Shown here one piece after another: positions 1 to 12,110 of a DNA stretch of 64,000 nt; the first letter of the stretch is position 1; every line of letters starts with the position of its first letter. The position numbers and the translations under genes were made by a program. The DNA is taken from the NCBI GenBank assembly GCA_029582165.1, contig CM055881.1, positions 24,347,594 through 24,411,593 on the forward strand. The letters run 5' to 3'. Source of the stretch: Portulaca oleracea. Its lineage: Eukaryota > Streptophyta > Magnoliopsida > Caryophyllales > Portulacaceae. The notes beneath the pieces are model-generated. The model had not been told where the DNA came from. It ran no database searches and saw only the letters and a program-made list of their open reading frames with translations.

Positions 1-580
1 GGCGCCTCCAAAGCCCAGCATGCCTGCAGGTATTGTGGGCGGGTTCTGCCCGACTCGGGCCGCCTCCATCCGCCTCGGGAAGCGTGCCGTGACCTATTTT
101 TTCGCGCAGCCGGGCTCGATACTCGGCGGTATTATGTCGTATTTTTCCCCTCATTTTAACCTAATTCTCAACCTTCATTCCTCCCATAAAAACCCCAACC
201 GTTTCCACTTCAAAGACACCGAAATCACCCTGGTGTATTGACATTTGGTGATTTCATCTTCTCTTCTCCCCCTTTATTTCTCTCATTTTTGCATACACTT
301 TAACTGGCATTTTCTTTATCTCTATCTCCTCTCCATTCATATTATCTTGTAACTTGAGTTAACCCTAAACTCGACCTAAATAATATGGATTGTTCGTGAA
401 TAAAGGTACGCTTGTATTTATTTCTTTTATTTCTTGTATTTATTTCTTGCTTTATCATTGCATTTGCATGTAACTAAATAACATTAATCACATTAATTAA
501 TACTCCGTTATACTCTCTTCTTCTCCTCCTCTTCTTCTTTCTTTTATCTAACCGGTTTAGTAAAGTCCGTTCGTTGAACG

Positions 581-607
581 GGCGGATTCGGGAATTTCTA
601 TTCCCGA
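581..607. repeat. Perfect hairpin, 11-bp stem
   Basis: The block GGATTCGGGAA is followed after a short loop by its exact reverse complement TTCCCGAATCC. It lies in the leader-like region, where retroelement RNAs often fold, but no function can be assigned. Confidence 0.7.
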
Positions 608-924
608 ATCCGTAACCTTACCCCCAGATCCGAATCTCGTGGTTCGTGGTTTGTGGAGTCACTTTTTTTGAGTTTATTAATTCTCGTTCAAAAATTAATT
701 AGCGACTCTCTCCTCTTTTCTTTCTTTTATTTATTTTTCGAGTTTCATTTTTTCCGGATTTCAGAAAACTGATCGTGAAAATAAAAGTTTTTTTTGGTCC
801 GGGTCCCTAAGTTCGGAAGTCGGCTCCGAGGCCGGGACGGACAGAATACCTAGCGGTATTCTAGCCCGACCCACGGCCCGGACCTGACTTCCAGATCTAG
901 ACTCCGTTCCCGGATTACTGGCCC

Positions 925-985
925 ACGATACCTGCAGGTATCGCAGTGGACAGTAGCCTCGGTCTCAGGTTCGAATCCCCCGGTT
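925..985 (+). other. tRNA-like A-box/B-box pair, possible SINE head
   Basis: GGTTCGAATCC at 968-978 is an exact tRNA B-box (T-loop) consensus. About 34 bases upstream, TATCGCAGTGG resembles an A-box, which is the usual internal spacing of a pol III promoter. A T-rich tract follows. This could be the tRNA-derived head of a SINE, a decayed tRNA, or chance inside the retroelement leader. No cloverleaf acceptor stem is apparent. Confidence 0.35.
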
Positions 986-1412
986 TGCAGTTTTTTTTAT
1001 TTCTTCGGCTTCGTTTTTTTTGTTTTCTGTTTATCTCGTAGAGTAAATAAAATCTCCAACTAAAAAATGTGTATAAAAAAAAAGAGTTTAATTAAGATCC
1101 CTTTTTTCCGGGCCATTGACTCACAATACCTGCAGGTATTGCTACAGTGAATCATCCCGAGCCCAGTCCCGAGACTCTCTGTTTATTATCCTTTATCATT
1201 TCTTTTTGTTTTTCTTTTATTTTCTGTTCATTTTGAATCAACAAAATCCTTAGACTTTAATAAAATCTAAAAGAAAAGAGTTTACATAAATTTCAATTTT
1301 GATTTATTTAAACGGAAATTCAAGCGAATCTTCTAAAAGAAAAGACACCCCTTTCGACTCGCCGTTTACCGCGAGGGACACCAATGGGGATTTTCCCGGA
1401 TTCCACATGATT

Positions 1413-1992
1413 CGACACGGACCGTGGTGATCCAACACGGACCGTGGTGATCCAACACGGACCGTGGTGACAATGGGCCGACTTAAGGGACATTCTGGAG
1501 GCCAACACGGACCGTGTTGGGCCTCAGAATGCGCCGTTAAGTAAGCCGGCCATTAGGGTTTTATTAACATTTTCCCAAGTCATTCAAACCCTATAAATAG
1601 GAGTCTCTCTAAGAGATTTATCGAGGGAACTGCTTAAGACTCTTAGAGAGATACTAGGGTGATTTCCTGAGTTCCTCTCTCTCTTAGTTTGCAGTTATTA
1701 TTTCCTGAAACAACCACCTATACCGAAACACATACATCTTTATATTGAGATCTGTCTCGATTGGGTCGATCTAACAGTCAAATTCCCGGAGTGTTGCGCG
1801 GACTTTCAGTAGAGGATTTCTGCATTGGAATCTCAAATGTCAACCTCTACATCAGCCGTATTAGCGATAAAGGTATAATTACTAAAGTCTCTGCAATTGA
1901 GTTTTCCTGGGTGATTAATTGTTTATAATCGTTATGATTTTCCGCCAATTAATCTGTATCTGTTTAGAAAATAGATAACCTAAAACCCAACA
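1413..1992 (+). mobile_element. Ty1/copia 5' LTR, truncated at its left end
   Basis: From about 1413 the sequence matches the 3' LTR at 6281-7161 closely (compare 1470-1992 with 6618-7161), but the first part of U3 is missing and is replaced by unrelated DNA. The retained part has a TATA box (CTATAAATAG, 1591-1600), a GAGAGA-rich R region and ends in CA at 1992, directly before the primer site. It contains three tandem 20-bp units each with the palindrome CACGGACCGTG (1413-1472). Because the left terminus is gone, a target duplication cannot be checked. Confidence 0.85.
1591..1600 (+). promoter_or_regulatory. LTR TATA box
   Basis: CTATAAATAG lies 3' of the palindrome array in the 5' LTR; the matching box in the 3' LTR is TATAAATAGG at 6761-6770. 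Position and context fit the core promoter of the copia element. Confidence 0.65.
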
Positions 1993-1993
1993 G

Positions 1994-2005
1994 TGGTATC
2001 AGAGC
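1994..2005 (+). other. Copia primer-binding site (initiator tRNA-Met)
   Basis: TGGTATCAGAGC lies two bases after the LTR terminal CA. It is the standard plant Ty1/copia primer site, complementary to the 3' end of initiator tRNA-Met, and it fixes the 5' LTR boundary and plus orientation. Confidence 0.93.
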
Positions 2006-4201
2006 TACCAATTGCATGTTAAAGTGTTATACTTTAATTCATAAATAATTTTGTCAATTGTTGAATTATTTCATGAATTTGCTAGAATAGTTTTAATGCC
2101 TAAATTTTGAAACTTTATGAAAGTTTTAGTCTTTATTATACATGATAGTAAATCTGAAATTTTATTGAAAAGTTTCATGCTTTATTATTATTTATTTTCT
2201 TATTGCTTTCAATTAGTCAATTTATGCTTGTTTAATTATTAAATTTAGCACGAACTTGACATAATTTTGAATGTTTTAGAAACAATCATGTTTAATATTG
2301 TTAAACAGTAGGAAATACATGAAATAAATCTTTGTAAAATTATTTTCTTATTTAGTTTATTTATAGTAAATTTAATGAAAATCAAAATAAAATATCAAAC
2401 GAATTCGAAAAATTCCGAAATTTATACTGGAGGTGTCTGGAAGTGTTATGGACTTTCCATAATGTTTGTAGATTTTTCGCAATTAAATGGATTTTTAATT
2501 GAGTTTTCAGATCTGAAGAGAAATAAAATTTGTTTACTTCTCTGAATTTTATAAATTTATAGAAATTTGTAATTCTTTAATTTCTACAGTAGGTCACTGG
2601 GTGACCATACTTTTAGAGAAAAATTTTGTCGTTAATTTATCTGATTAAATTATATTTTTTTAAATTTAATTTTTCAAATATGAGAGAAATAAATTTGTTA
2701 CTTCTCTGAATTTTGTAAATTTATAGAAATTTGCACAATTTTTGAAAATTTTATAGTAGGTTACTGGGTAACCATTCTGTTATGGATAAAATTTTCATGA
2801 ATTTTCGAAATCGTTAACTAATTTTCCTTTAATTTTCAGATTTGCAGCGGAGTAAAACCGTTTACTCTTTTGATTTTTTTTCAAAATTTTGAAATTTCAT
2901 AAAAATCTGAAAATTTTACAGTGGCTTATTAGATGACTCTACTATATGGAAAAATTGTAAAATTTGATTTTTTGAACTTATTGGACTGTTCTCTTTTATT
3001 TTCCTCTTAAACGACGAATTAAAAAGATTAATTCCCTAAAATTTTACAAGCTTTTGAAAATTGTTAAAATTTTGGAAAATTTTCATAGTAGGTTATTAGA
3101 TAACACTATGATATAAAACTTTTAAATTTGATAAGTTTTGATATTTTTATTCAAGTTTTCATATACGAAAATAACCAATACTGGGAAGCAACACGGACCG
3201 TGTTGCTAGCAGTTTTGGTGAATTCGTGCGTTTTACGGTTTAAAATTAATTTTAGAAATTAATTATTGAATCCTATTGCTACTAAATCAGTTGATAGACA
3301 TAAAATCTATTAATAAATTTGTAAAGTTTAGGAAACTTGCAATATCTTTAAGAGATAAAGTATCTTTTAGATTTCTTGATTTTAGGAAAGTCGAGTATTT
3401 TTTGTGTAAATGTATAAAATCCTAAATCGGTTTAGGTAACTAAGATAAAATTGGAATTTTGTTTATTTTGTCAATCATTCGAACTGTTTAGGAAACCTTA
3501 TTTAGTGTTTGTTTCCTTATATGTGTTATATTGCAATTAAATATACTTTATAATTTGTTATTTAAGCATGTGTTATATTTGATATAATTATTGCAATATT
3601 ACTTGTTTGCATGTGCTTTTAGTATGATCATAGATAGTCGGTTTTACCGGTTTGCGTACCGGGTTGGGTGAAACACAGCTTGCGTGCCGTCTTTGAGTTA
3701 TTTTAAATTTAAATTTCAGTTAAGTTTATTTAATTCATGTAAGACCTTTTTGGAGAGGTCCACTTTGTAAATTTGTTGTACTTGGAGATATCAAGTCGAG
3801 TGGAAAAGTCCCTGAACTGTTTTCTGAAAGAAATGGGTATCACTTCTACAAACTGTTGTATAGGATAGTGTTTGTGTCTCAAAATGCTTTCTTCTTAGAG
3901 ATTATGTTATTCTCTAAAAGAAAGAGTGGGAGAGTTTTTGAACTTATCGAAGTTCAAGAGGCACAAAACACTATAATCATCACCTAAAGCTCCGCTACTT
4001 GATCCTAGTTCAAGTTTTCCTATTGATCGGGAAATTATGAACGAGGTTGAGGCAGTAGAAGTTCCTCAAAACGTTGAGGAGGAGGTGCCATGAACATTAC
4101 TCCAAGCAAGGTCAGGTAAACAACTCCGTCAGCCACAAAGATATCGATCTTCTATGGATGAGCGTAAGACGTTACTTTTAGAAAGTAACAACTCTACCTA
4201 C

Positions 4202-4720
4202 ATCAAAGAAGCTTTAGCAAATCAAGATCCCATAAGGTCTAAAATGGACTCCATGTATGCAACCAAGTTTAGAACTCGGTTGATTTGTCTGAAGGTGTGA
4301 GCCATTAGGCATAGGATGGTTTTAAGGCAAAACATGGGTTCATTGAGATAAGCATCAAAATTGACTTCAAAATTAGATTTGGAAGGAAGGTGTGTACTTG
4401 ACGCAACTGAATAGTTGGAATACTTGTAAACTTCAAGAGGCCATCTGTGGTCTTAAGGAAGCTTCTAGAAGTTCGAATCATTGACCTTCTTGACCAGGAT
4501 ATGAAAAAGTTTGATATACTGGGAAGTGTCAAAGATAATATTGTGTTAGCAAGAAGTTCAGTGGGAGCAATGCGCTTTCTGATATTGTATGTGATCGACA
4601 TACTGCCTACTGAGAGGAAGATTCCCATGTTGCATCTACTGAGGTTGACTTGGGAATAATTTTTCAAAGTGAAGGATTGGTGGGGCTAAGAATTTTCTTG
4701 GAGACAAGATCTATAATGAT
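4202..4720 (+). pseudogene. Copia reverse transcriptase remnant
   Basis: Fragments of the Ty1/copia RT domain appear in order. First is the entry segment with KEALANQDPIRSKMDSMY (about 4204-4257), then a segment resembling the family motif LQKSIYGLKQASRSW (here LQEAICGLKEASRSS, about 4430-4475), then the catalytic box. The box reads YVID instead of the family's YVDD, so one of the two metal-binding aspartates is replaced (codon 4594-4596). Large parts between these motifs are deleted and the frame changes several times. The open stretch 4447-4659 is just the longest surviving piece. The reverse-strand open frame over the same bases has no support. Confidence 0.8.
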
Positions 4721-6267
4721 AGATTAAAGATTTTTATTGTTTGAATCAAAGTTGAGTAAGTGTTGAATAGTTCAACCCACTTCGAGAATGGATTAATTTC
4801 CATAAATCATGACATATCCTTAGGGAATCTGATTGTCTCAAAACAATCAAAGATCTAAAAAAAAGGATGAGACGTATAACTCATGCTTCAGGCGTGAGAA
4901 TAATGTATGTCGCGAGATGTTCAAATCCCAACATAACATATACATTGTATATGTATAAGCAAAACTAAGGATGTGTCCTACGTCTAAAGTGGTTGATAAA
5001 AGCTAAGTGTGAAGAGTTGCATTGATGCTACACTTATGACAGAGAAATATGATTATTTGAAAGGTCAGAGAATATTATACGATCTGTTTGAGTGGGATTG
5101 AGGTGAGCTGGAATAAGTTTCTAACATGACATGCGTTTAATTCTACCAATAAGACAAGCATGACACGACTTTAGAAGCTGTGGTAGAAACTGTTAGGATT
5201 GTGAATTTCGTTTTAGAACTAGGTAATGTTTCTAGCCTTGGGAGAGAAATGGAGCCTAGTTGATAGGAGCCATCACTCAAGCAAAGGAACTGAAGCTCAC
5301 TATGAATCCAAACATGATTTTCGGAAATATCTTCCTGTATGAAAGGTCATTAATGAGATGGTAAATGTGTGAGGTTCATTGCAAGTATTGTATACTAAAC
5401 TGCCTGTTGTAGTTATAGCATGATAGTCATGCATGGGCAATAGGTATTGAACACATTCCGGAATATTAACAAGTCTAAGTTTACATGAATTATTCATGAA
5501 TTATGACCTTGTTGATTCATCATTAAGAATAAGATTCCAAAATTTACATTAATTGTGGTTTAGAATTATGTAAATGTCCAAAAAGGCTAGCGAATTCAAA
5601 ATGGAAAATTGGATGAGGTCCAATTTCTGAAACTCCATTAGTGAACTTGATAACGCTAGTCTTGGTCGACAGTCAACCTGGTTCCTAATTGTATTATCAC
5701 GTAGGAACAGTGATAATATCAACACAATTAGCATGTAGGATTGAGGAAATGATCAAGTTTCGTGATCATGGTGATGTGATGATATCAGAAATCAATCAAA
5801 TAGGTATTATTGAGAACTACCGAACTGACCCGCAATGAGAGCTCTTTAAGTTGGGGATTATCATAGACTCATAGGAGCTCTCACTACTCAAAGCAAATTC
5901 CTAAATCCTGAGTTCAATACATAGACTACATGATCTGTTGTGACTTTGGAGCGCGTCAAATGGCTTTCGTAACAGTAGGCTATAAAGGCGGTGCCTGGGT
6001 TACAGTTGGATCATGTGAGAATGTGTTTCTGAACAAGATGACATTGTCCTCCCTATTAGGGACAGTTGTCTTGCTGGCCACTCGGTGAGATTAAACTGAA
6101 AATGCTTGGCCGAGCTCAGTTGAATCAATAGTTAATCATCTGCTTTTCAGAGTCTAACTCGGAGATCGAGGAACGTTCGGGTCTTACATAAGGATGACTT
6201 TAGCTTACCTTATCCGAACTTGAGACAGTAAGTGACAAGGGAATTCAAGGAATCGAACACTTGTGGG

Positions 6268-6280
6268 ACAAGTGGGAGAT
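6268..6280 (+). other. Polypurine tract of the copia element
   Basis: ACAAGTGGGAGAT directly precedes the TG that opens the 3' LTR at 6281. This is the plus-strand priming site position in LTR retrotransposons. Confidence 0.75.
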
Positions 6281-7161
6281 TGTTGGGAATGTCTCGACAA
6301 TGTTCGATATACATGGAGTTTAAACCAATATAATATAGTGATTATATGTCTTACTAGAGACCTCTATATTCGGTAATTAAATATGTTTAATTACAACTAT
6401 ATTATTTGGTCTTACTGGGTCACACAAGTCAGTGCCCTGGAACAATGTATGTAATCTAAGTAATATCGTATTATGTTTAGGAATGTTGGGAACTGATTTC
6501 TATGAGAAATCAGTCCAACACTGACCGAATTGGACTCAACACGGATCGTGTTGATCTAACACAAACCATGTTGGTGTCAACACAGACCGTACGTGGTGAT
6601 CTGCCACGGACCGTGGTGACAATGGGCCGACTTAAGGGACATTCTGGAGGCCAACAAGGACCGTGTTGCCTCAACACGGACTGTGTTGGGCCTCAGAATG
6701 CGTCGTTAAGTAAGTCAGCCATTAGGGTTTTAGTAACCCTTTCCCAAGTCATTCAAATCCTATAAATAGGAGTCTCTCTTAGAGATTTATCGAGGGAACT
6801 GCTTAAGACTCTTAGAGAGATACTAGGGTGATTTCCTGAGTTCCTCTCTCTCTTAGTTTGCAGTTATTGTTTCTTGAAACAACCACCAATACCGAAACAC
6901 ATACATCTTTAGATTGAGATCTGTCTCGATCGGGTCGATCTTGCAGTCGAGTTCTCGGAGTGCTGCGTGGACTTTCAGTAGAGGATTTCTGCATTGGAAT
7001 ATCAAAGGTCAACCCCCTACATCAGTCGGATTAGTGATAAAGGTATAATTATTAAGTCTCTGCAATTGTGTTTTCCTGGGTGATTTATTGTTTATAACGT
7101 TATGATTTTTCCGCTAATTAATTTGTATCTGTTTAGGAAATAGATAACCTAAAACCCAACA
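6281..7161 (+). mobile_element. Ty1/copia 3' LTR, full length
   Basis: It starts TGTTGGGAATG after the polypurine tract and ends ACCCAACA, the same end as the 5' LTR. It has a TATA box at 6761-6770 and several copies of the palindrome CACGGACCGTG and relatives between about 6535 and 6695, in a different arrangement from the 5' LTR. The three short open frames over it are not genes. Confidence 0.9.
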
Positions 7162-7948
7162 CAATTAACCCTTTAATTTAGTTATAATAGGGCAAGAATC
7201 ATCACAATTCACCATGGCCAAATAATTTGCAAAAAGGACAAAGAGGACGAGAATACTCGATATCACAAGGGAAAGGACCATATGATTGTGTAACCCCCAA
7301 AGTTAGGTGCAACATTCTAACCATATGGAGGGGAGCATCATAATAAGCATGGTGATGAACATCAATACGACTAGGATAGTTCAAAGCATCACAATCAAAA
7401 GAGCAACAACAATCACATGAACCGTCAATCATAATGGGAGGGGTAAGATGAATCACAAGGGTCACGAACCTGGGTACGATAGGAAGGACAAATCGGAAAA
7501 GCATGAGGACTATGACTTGAGTAACCAAAAGTTTGTCTATTCTACTCAAAAGTCATCTACCCTAGCCATGTCTTGACCTTGTAAGAACACCCAAGCCTCA
7601 CTGGAGGGTTGGCACATCCAACCATATAATCCTCCAACATACATAAGACTCAATTCGGATTTGAAATTATGATGAAGACCATCAATTACAACCTCCAACA
7701 ATTCCCATTTTCAATTACCCAATTGACCATGCCAGATATTAAGACGCAAGAAATAGCTCAAAGAAGACTCATTCAACAACTGGTTAACAACAGAAAACTC
7801 ACATTCTATTTTTCTATTTTTCTGAAAGAAAATAAAGACTTAATCAAAAGCAAAATCAAGTGGCAAAAATCTTTGAAATTTTGAGATTTTAATTTGTTTT
7901 TGAAAAACAATCAAATAAGTTCAAACTAAAAAGCACCAACTCCTTGGT
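7162..7948. other. No gene seen; decayed repeat-like DNA
   Basis: The sequence is AC-rich and probably old element interior. The open frames at 7202-7549 (minus) and 7669-7884 (plus) show no recognisable domain or start context, so neither is called. Confidence 0.5.
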
Positions 7949-8397
7949 GATAGAAACACATATTAATATTAATATATTTAGGAATAATAATTAGATATTT
8001 TGTATATTTTAGTTTCCTGTTCTTGTTAGGAATATTATAGTTTTCTAGTTGATTAGGAATATTATTCTAATTTCCTACTTTCATTAGGTTTAGTTTTAAG
8101 CAGGTTGTTTATCTATAGATAATGACTTTGATAACCATCATGAGATACTCAGTACATTGATTTTGAATATTGAATATATGAATTCTTACTAATTATGCAC
8201 AGGGATGCTAATCTTGCTTTGAATTTGGCACAGGGATGCTGAATTCTTCTCTTGAATTCAACACGGGATGTTGAATTCGTATCTTTAGCTTTGATTTATT
8301 TTCCAGTTCTCTACCACCCGGCAATAGCAACACTTTGTAGAATAGTTTTTAGTGCGTTTAGGTTTTGTTGCATACGCAACGAGTTGGGTTTCAAAAT
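7949..8397 (+). mobile_element. Possible copia solo LTR
   Basis: The block begins TGATAGAAACAC, has an AT-rich U3-like first half, and then a set of short near-repeats (GCACAGGGATGCT twice, then ACACGGGATGTTGAATTC) typical of LTR R-U5 regions. The right boundary and a target duplication could not be fixed, so this is tentative. Confidence 0.3.
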
Positions 8398-8399
8398 AG

Positions 8400-10376
8400 A
8401 AAATGCGTAAGAGTGTTTGTGCTTAACATTTTTTTTTATTTATTAACAAATGAAAACTGAAAGATGAAAATAAAATCAATGAAACTAAGTATTATCAAAG
8501 CTAAAGAATAAACTAAAATAAGGCTAACCGAGTATTCATTAATTTAACCGAACAAACAAAAAATAGGAAAATGAATTAAAACAGCAAACTAGGCGCAAAA
8601 CTCAAAGTAAAATGCTCAAGACAAAAATAACCTAAAATGACCAAGACTGACCTAATCCTAGCATACTGAAACTGACTTTAATTGCTCTAACAAACAAACC
8701 CTAATGTTTGACGTAAACATAATCATGAACATCACACTTATTTTTTTTAGAAAGAACAGACATTACTCACAAGGGAGATGAATGGAACAGAGGAGAGGGA
8801 AGTGAAAAGAGAGCAAAATTTAAACACGAGAATAGAAAATGTATATAAATAACTCAAACCAAAATTAAACTCGAAACTAGAACACTCAAGCAACAAAAAT
8901 GAACCCAACAGAAATCAGAGTCGACCACAGATTGATCTTTGGGACCGAGCAGGGGAAGAAGAGGGGGAACACGACCTTCACTTGGCACTCATACAAACAA
9001 TACCACCGCAAAACTCGAACCTAGAACGTGAAACATCAACCCAGGTAGGAGATTGAAATTAAACCAATGAACTCATATCAAACAACCTAGAATAACAAAC
9101 AAAATGCAGGACAACACAACCAAACTAGAATATTATAAACCAGATTCAAATCAAGAACCCTAAAAATCTATCTCAACAACCGAATATTCAGAGGAGAAGA
9201 AGAGCAGCAAGAGATCGAACTAACAAAACTAAAGCAAACGGTGCCTCAATATCAAACCCAGAAACGACCGAAATCAATAATAAAACCCAGAAAATTTGAA
9301 GATGAAACGAGATACCTAGATCAATCTGAACTAATACCCATAAATTGAAGACAAGACTTGGAAATTAAACAAATGGAAACATATGCACTAAATTAGGATG
9401 AAGTTCGATGAAACATGCAAATTGAACATTAATTGAATTAAAAACCGTAAAAATGTAATTATAACCTGGAACCGAAATCAAGAAAGCCTAAAATGCATTG
9501 GAACGATTCGTCTTTTTCCTTTCACATTCATACCCCATTGGTTCCAAACTAAAATTTGGGCCCTCGATCCCATAGGTCTTCAATGATCAGATAGCGCGAT
9601 GGAGGTGTTGATTCACGAAGGCGGTGATGTGGTCACTACTTGTACTTGCTGCTGCTGATATTTTACCAAGGCAGAGATAACGAGAGAGTGAGATGGTGGA
9701 AGAAGTACATGGGTGGGTGGGTGGGTGAGGGTGCAAGGAGTTCAGATTCATGGGTTGTTTTCGGGGAACACAGACGAGAGAGAGGGAGAGAGAAAGAGGG
9801 TGCGACCATGCAAGCTGACATGAGAAGTTAAGAACTAGGGTTTGAGGTCCGGGTGCTTTTTTTTTTCCCCCGGTTAGATATCCAGACAGAAAGTTGGTTT
9901 ATTTTGTCAAATTCATGAATTAAAACTCATGTAATTTAGTTACAAACTTCCAGAAAACAATCCAACGAAAGAATAAAGGAAAGATCCGCCAGATAATTTT
10001 AAAGATTCGGGGGTAAGATTTCGAATCAGAAACTAAATAACTTACCATTTGCCTGTTAATAAAACGATCTTTAATAAAGCCAAGTTAATTTAAGGAAGAG
10101 TAGAAGAAGAAATATTTAAAGATTTCATCAATTTAAACTATTATGCCTACTATTAAATAAAAGGACAAGAATAGAACAATTGTATATACTATACAAGTAG
10201 AAGCTCCAAGTTAAGGGCTACAAGATTATAATAACATGAATGAAAAATGATAAGAACAAAATTAAGTGTAACCTTAAATCAACAAGAATGCAATTAGCAC
10301 GCAGGAAAAAAGAAGGGAGAAGATCAAATGAATTTCACATACAACTGTGAATTTTGGAGATCTGAAATATGATAGG
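8400..10376. other. No gene seen; A-rich degenerate repeat DNA
   Basis: This is a purine-rich stretch with frequent short stops in all frames. It probably derives from a decayed non-coding retroelement read on the minus strand. The open frame at 9640-9831 is a GAGA-rich low-complexity tract without domain features. Confidence 0.5.
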
Positions 10377-10832
10377 TAGGGGTGGGCAATGGGTCGGGGC
10401 CCCATGAGGTCAAGAGGTTGAGCTCTAAAAAATAAGGGTAGTAAAAGGGCAAGGTCGGTGAAGGGTGGGGTCATTAACAAGCCGGTCCATTTCACAATGT
10501 TAAAGGGTCGGTGAATCGATTGGACCAGGTCTGCCTACAATAACTCAAAATAAATAGTTTTCCCTATTATTTAAAATGCTAACCGTATTTAAATATATTG
10601 TTAATACTCCACATTAAATAATAATTAGCATAATTACTTTTTTTTTTTGTATAAATACACTTAATTTTAACTTTAGGGTCAAACGGGCCAGTCCATGGGC
10701 TGACCCTTATTTTTACTAAAAAGCCCTGACCCAAACCATTACTATGAAGGGTTAACCTTGACCCGAACCGACCCTACATGACTAATGGATCGACCCTAAC
10801 CCGACCGAACCCGACCCGTTGCCCACCCCCAA
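10377..10832. mobile_element. hAT-like MITE with GGGGTGGGCAA termini
   Basis: The left end reads AGGGGTGGGCAATGGGTCGG and the right end is its inverse, CCCGACCCGTTGCCCACCCC. The subterminal DNA on both sides repeats CCCGACCC-type words. This terminus is a common plant non-autonomous hAT type. No clean 8-bp duplication is visible, so the exact edges may be off by a few bases. It has no coding capacity; the open frame 10274-10495 is a by-product. Confidence 0.75.
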
Positions 10833-12110
10833 CATTGATGGGGTGAAGGGTTGTATTTATAGTGGAGAAGAGAGAATATTGAGAGAGTAATGGGAGAATA
10901 AAATAAAATATTTAATAATTTTATTTGGTGGGAAAAGGGTGAAAGAAATAATATTAACCTCGAATTTTGACCATTACAATCAAATTCGGAAATTATATTA
11001 TAAAAATAATGAAAGGGAAGAAAAAGGAAGGTGGCTTGTGGAATCCCCAAATAACTAACCAGTCAGCCAGATAATATGGGTCAAACCTTTAACCCGCTTC
11101 TCTTCCTTCAAAATGCGTTGGAAAGCCTATACAGTGTAGTATAAGCTCCCCGAATTTTAAGGACATCACATATATGTGGAAAGGATGGTGTTGGAAAGAA
11201 TGAGATTATGTATATAGAAAGCGCAGAAAATAAAGGCTTTTTGAGTGGAAATTATGAGTTTCATGTGTGAGGCTAAAAAATGGATGAAAATGGGATATTT
11301 TGTGAGGATGGAGGAATGTGTACTATCACATAATTAGTTGACTCGAGTACTAAGCTAATCTAAAAAATAAAATATAAATGATACAATATAATTATTTAAA
11401 ACCGGGACAAAATTCAGTGTCCACACCATGAAAGCCAGGAAAGCTGAAATTGGATTTTGCGTATTAAGAAATATTCGTCTAGGATTTCACTAACAGATTC
11501 AAGTCTGGGGTGGATCTGGGTTGTAACCTGGTCCTGGACCTTTCACCCTGCATACCTGAGCTATATAATGATAGTCTAATGGTGGATTCTGAATTGTTGA
11601 TGCATGGAAACGCAGTGTAGTCAGAAATGGTCAAGAATTCGATCATGAAGACGGTAGTATCAAACTTTAACCAATATAATTAACAAACTAGTAAAAATAA
11701 ATTGACAACTCAAACTAATGTAATTATGAACAAATAAAAAACAAAATAGGAAAATGGAGGAATAGACAGATAGACAACTATTACTAGATAACAATGTGTA
11801 GAATTTCCTGATACAAAACAAAAGTAAAATGAACAAAAAAAAAAGTAAATAAATAAAATCTAATGAATGAATGAAATACAGTACGAAAAAAAACACAAGG
11901 CTAAACACATAAAATACCATTTTGATCAAGACTTGACTAAAAAGGCCACCAATAGCAACACCTACCCACTATTAGACTTAGTACAATTCAATGAAAGATG
12001 CAAAGCACTGGAACATTGAAATGGCCTAACTTTGTCCCTATTAGATCTTTTGTAGGTTGAACTAAAATTTGTTGTACTTTAACTCAAAGAAGAAAAAAAG
12101 AGTAAAATAA
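10833..12110. other. No gene seen
   Basis: AT-rich unique or highly decayed DNA. The minus-strand open frame 11660-11929 is a translated A/T-rich tract and is not credible as a gene. Confidence 0.5.

Larger units (their letters stand above)
1..1412 (+). mobile_element. Unassigned Ty3/gypsy-like LTR or leader sequence
   Basis: No protein is readable here. The stretch is rich in pyrimidine runs and GC-rich blocks and resembles the R-U5 and untranslated leader of a large Ty3/gypsy (Tat/Ogre-type) element; around 700 there is a block reading TTAGCGACTCTCTCC, reminiscent of the region around Tat primer sites. It contains a perfect 11-bp-stem hairpin at 581-607, three copies of a PstI-centred palindrome (about 21-35, 928-941, 1125-1140) and a tRNA-like box pair near 935-978. 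It ends where recognisable copia LTR sequence begins at about 1413, so it is either an older insertion cut by the copia element or the flank left after the copia 5' LTR was truncated. The family assignment is inference. Confidence 0.35.
1413..7161 (+). mobile_element. Decayed Ty1/copia LTR retrotransposon
   Basis: The order is truncated 5' LTR, tRNA-Met primer site, about 4.3 kb of AT-rich decayed interior, polypurine tract (6268-6280) and an 881-bp 3' LTR. No gag, protease or integrase can be read. Pol remnants appear only between about 4200 and 4720, with weaker hints to about 5100. The interior is littered with stops and indels, so the copy cannot supply its own proteins. The two LTRs still match well in R and U5, although tracts have been lost. 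One extra copy of the LTR palindrome (CAACACGGACCGTGTTG) sits inside at about 3189-3205. Confidence 0.88.

Noticed and set aside
10274..11050. Minus-strand open frames around the GGGGTGGGCAA element
   Set aside because: They follow the MITE termini and A/T-rich DNA and show no domain.
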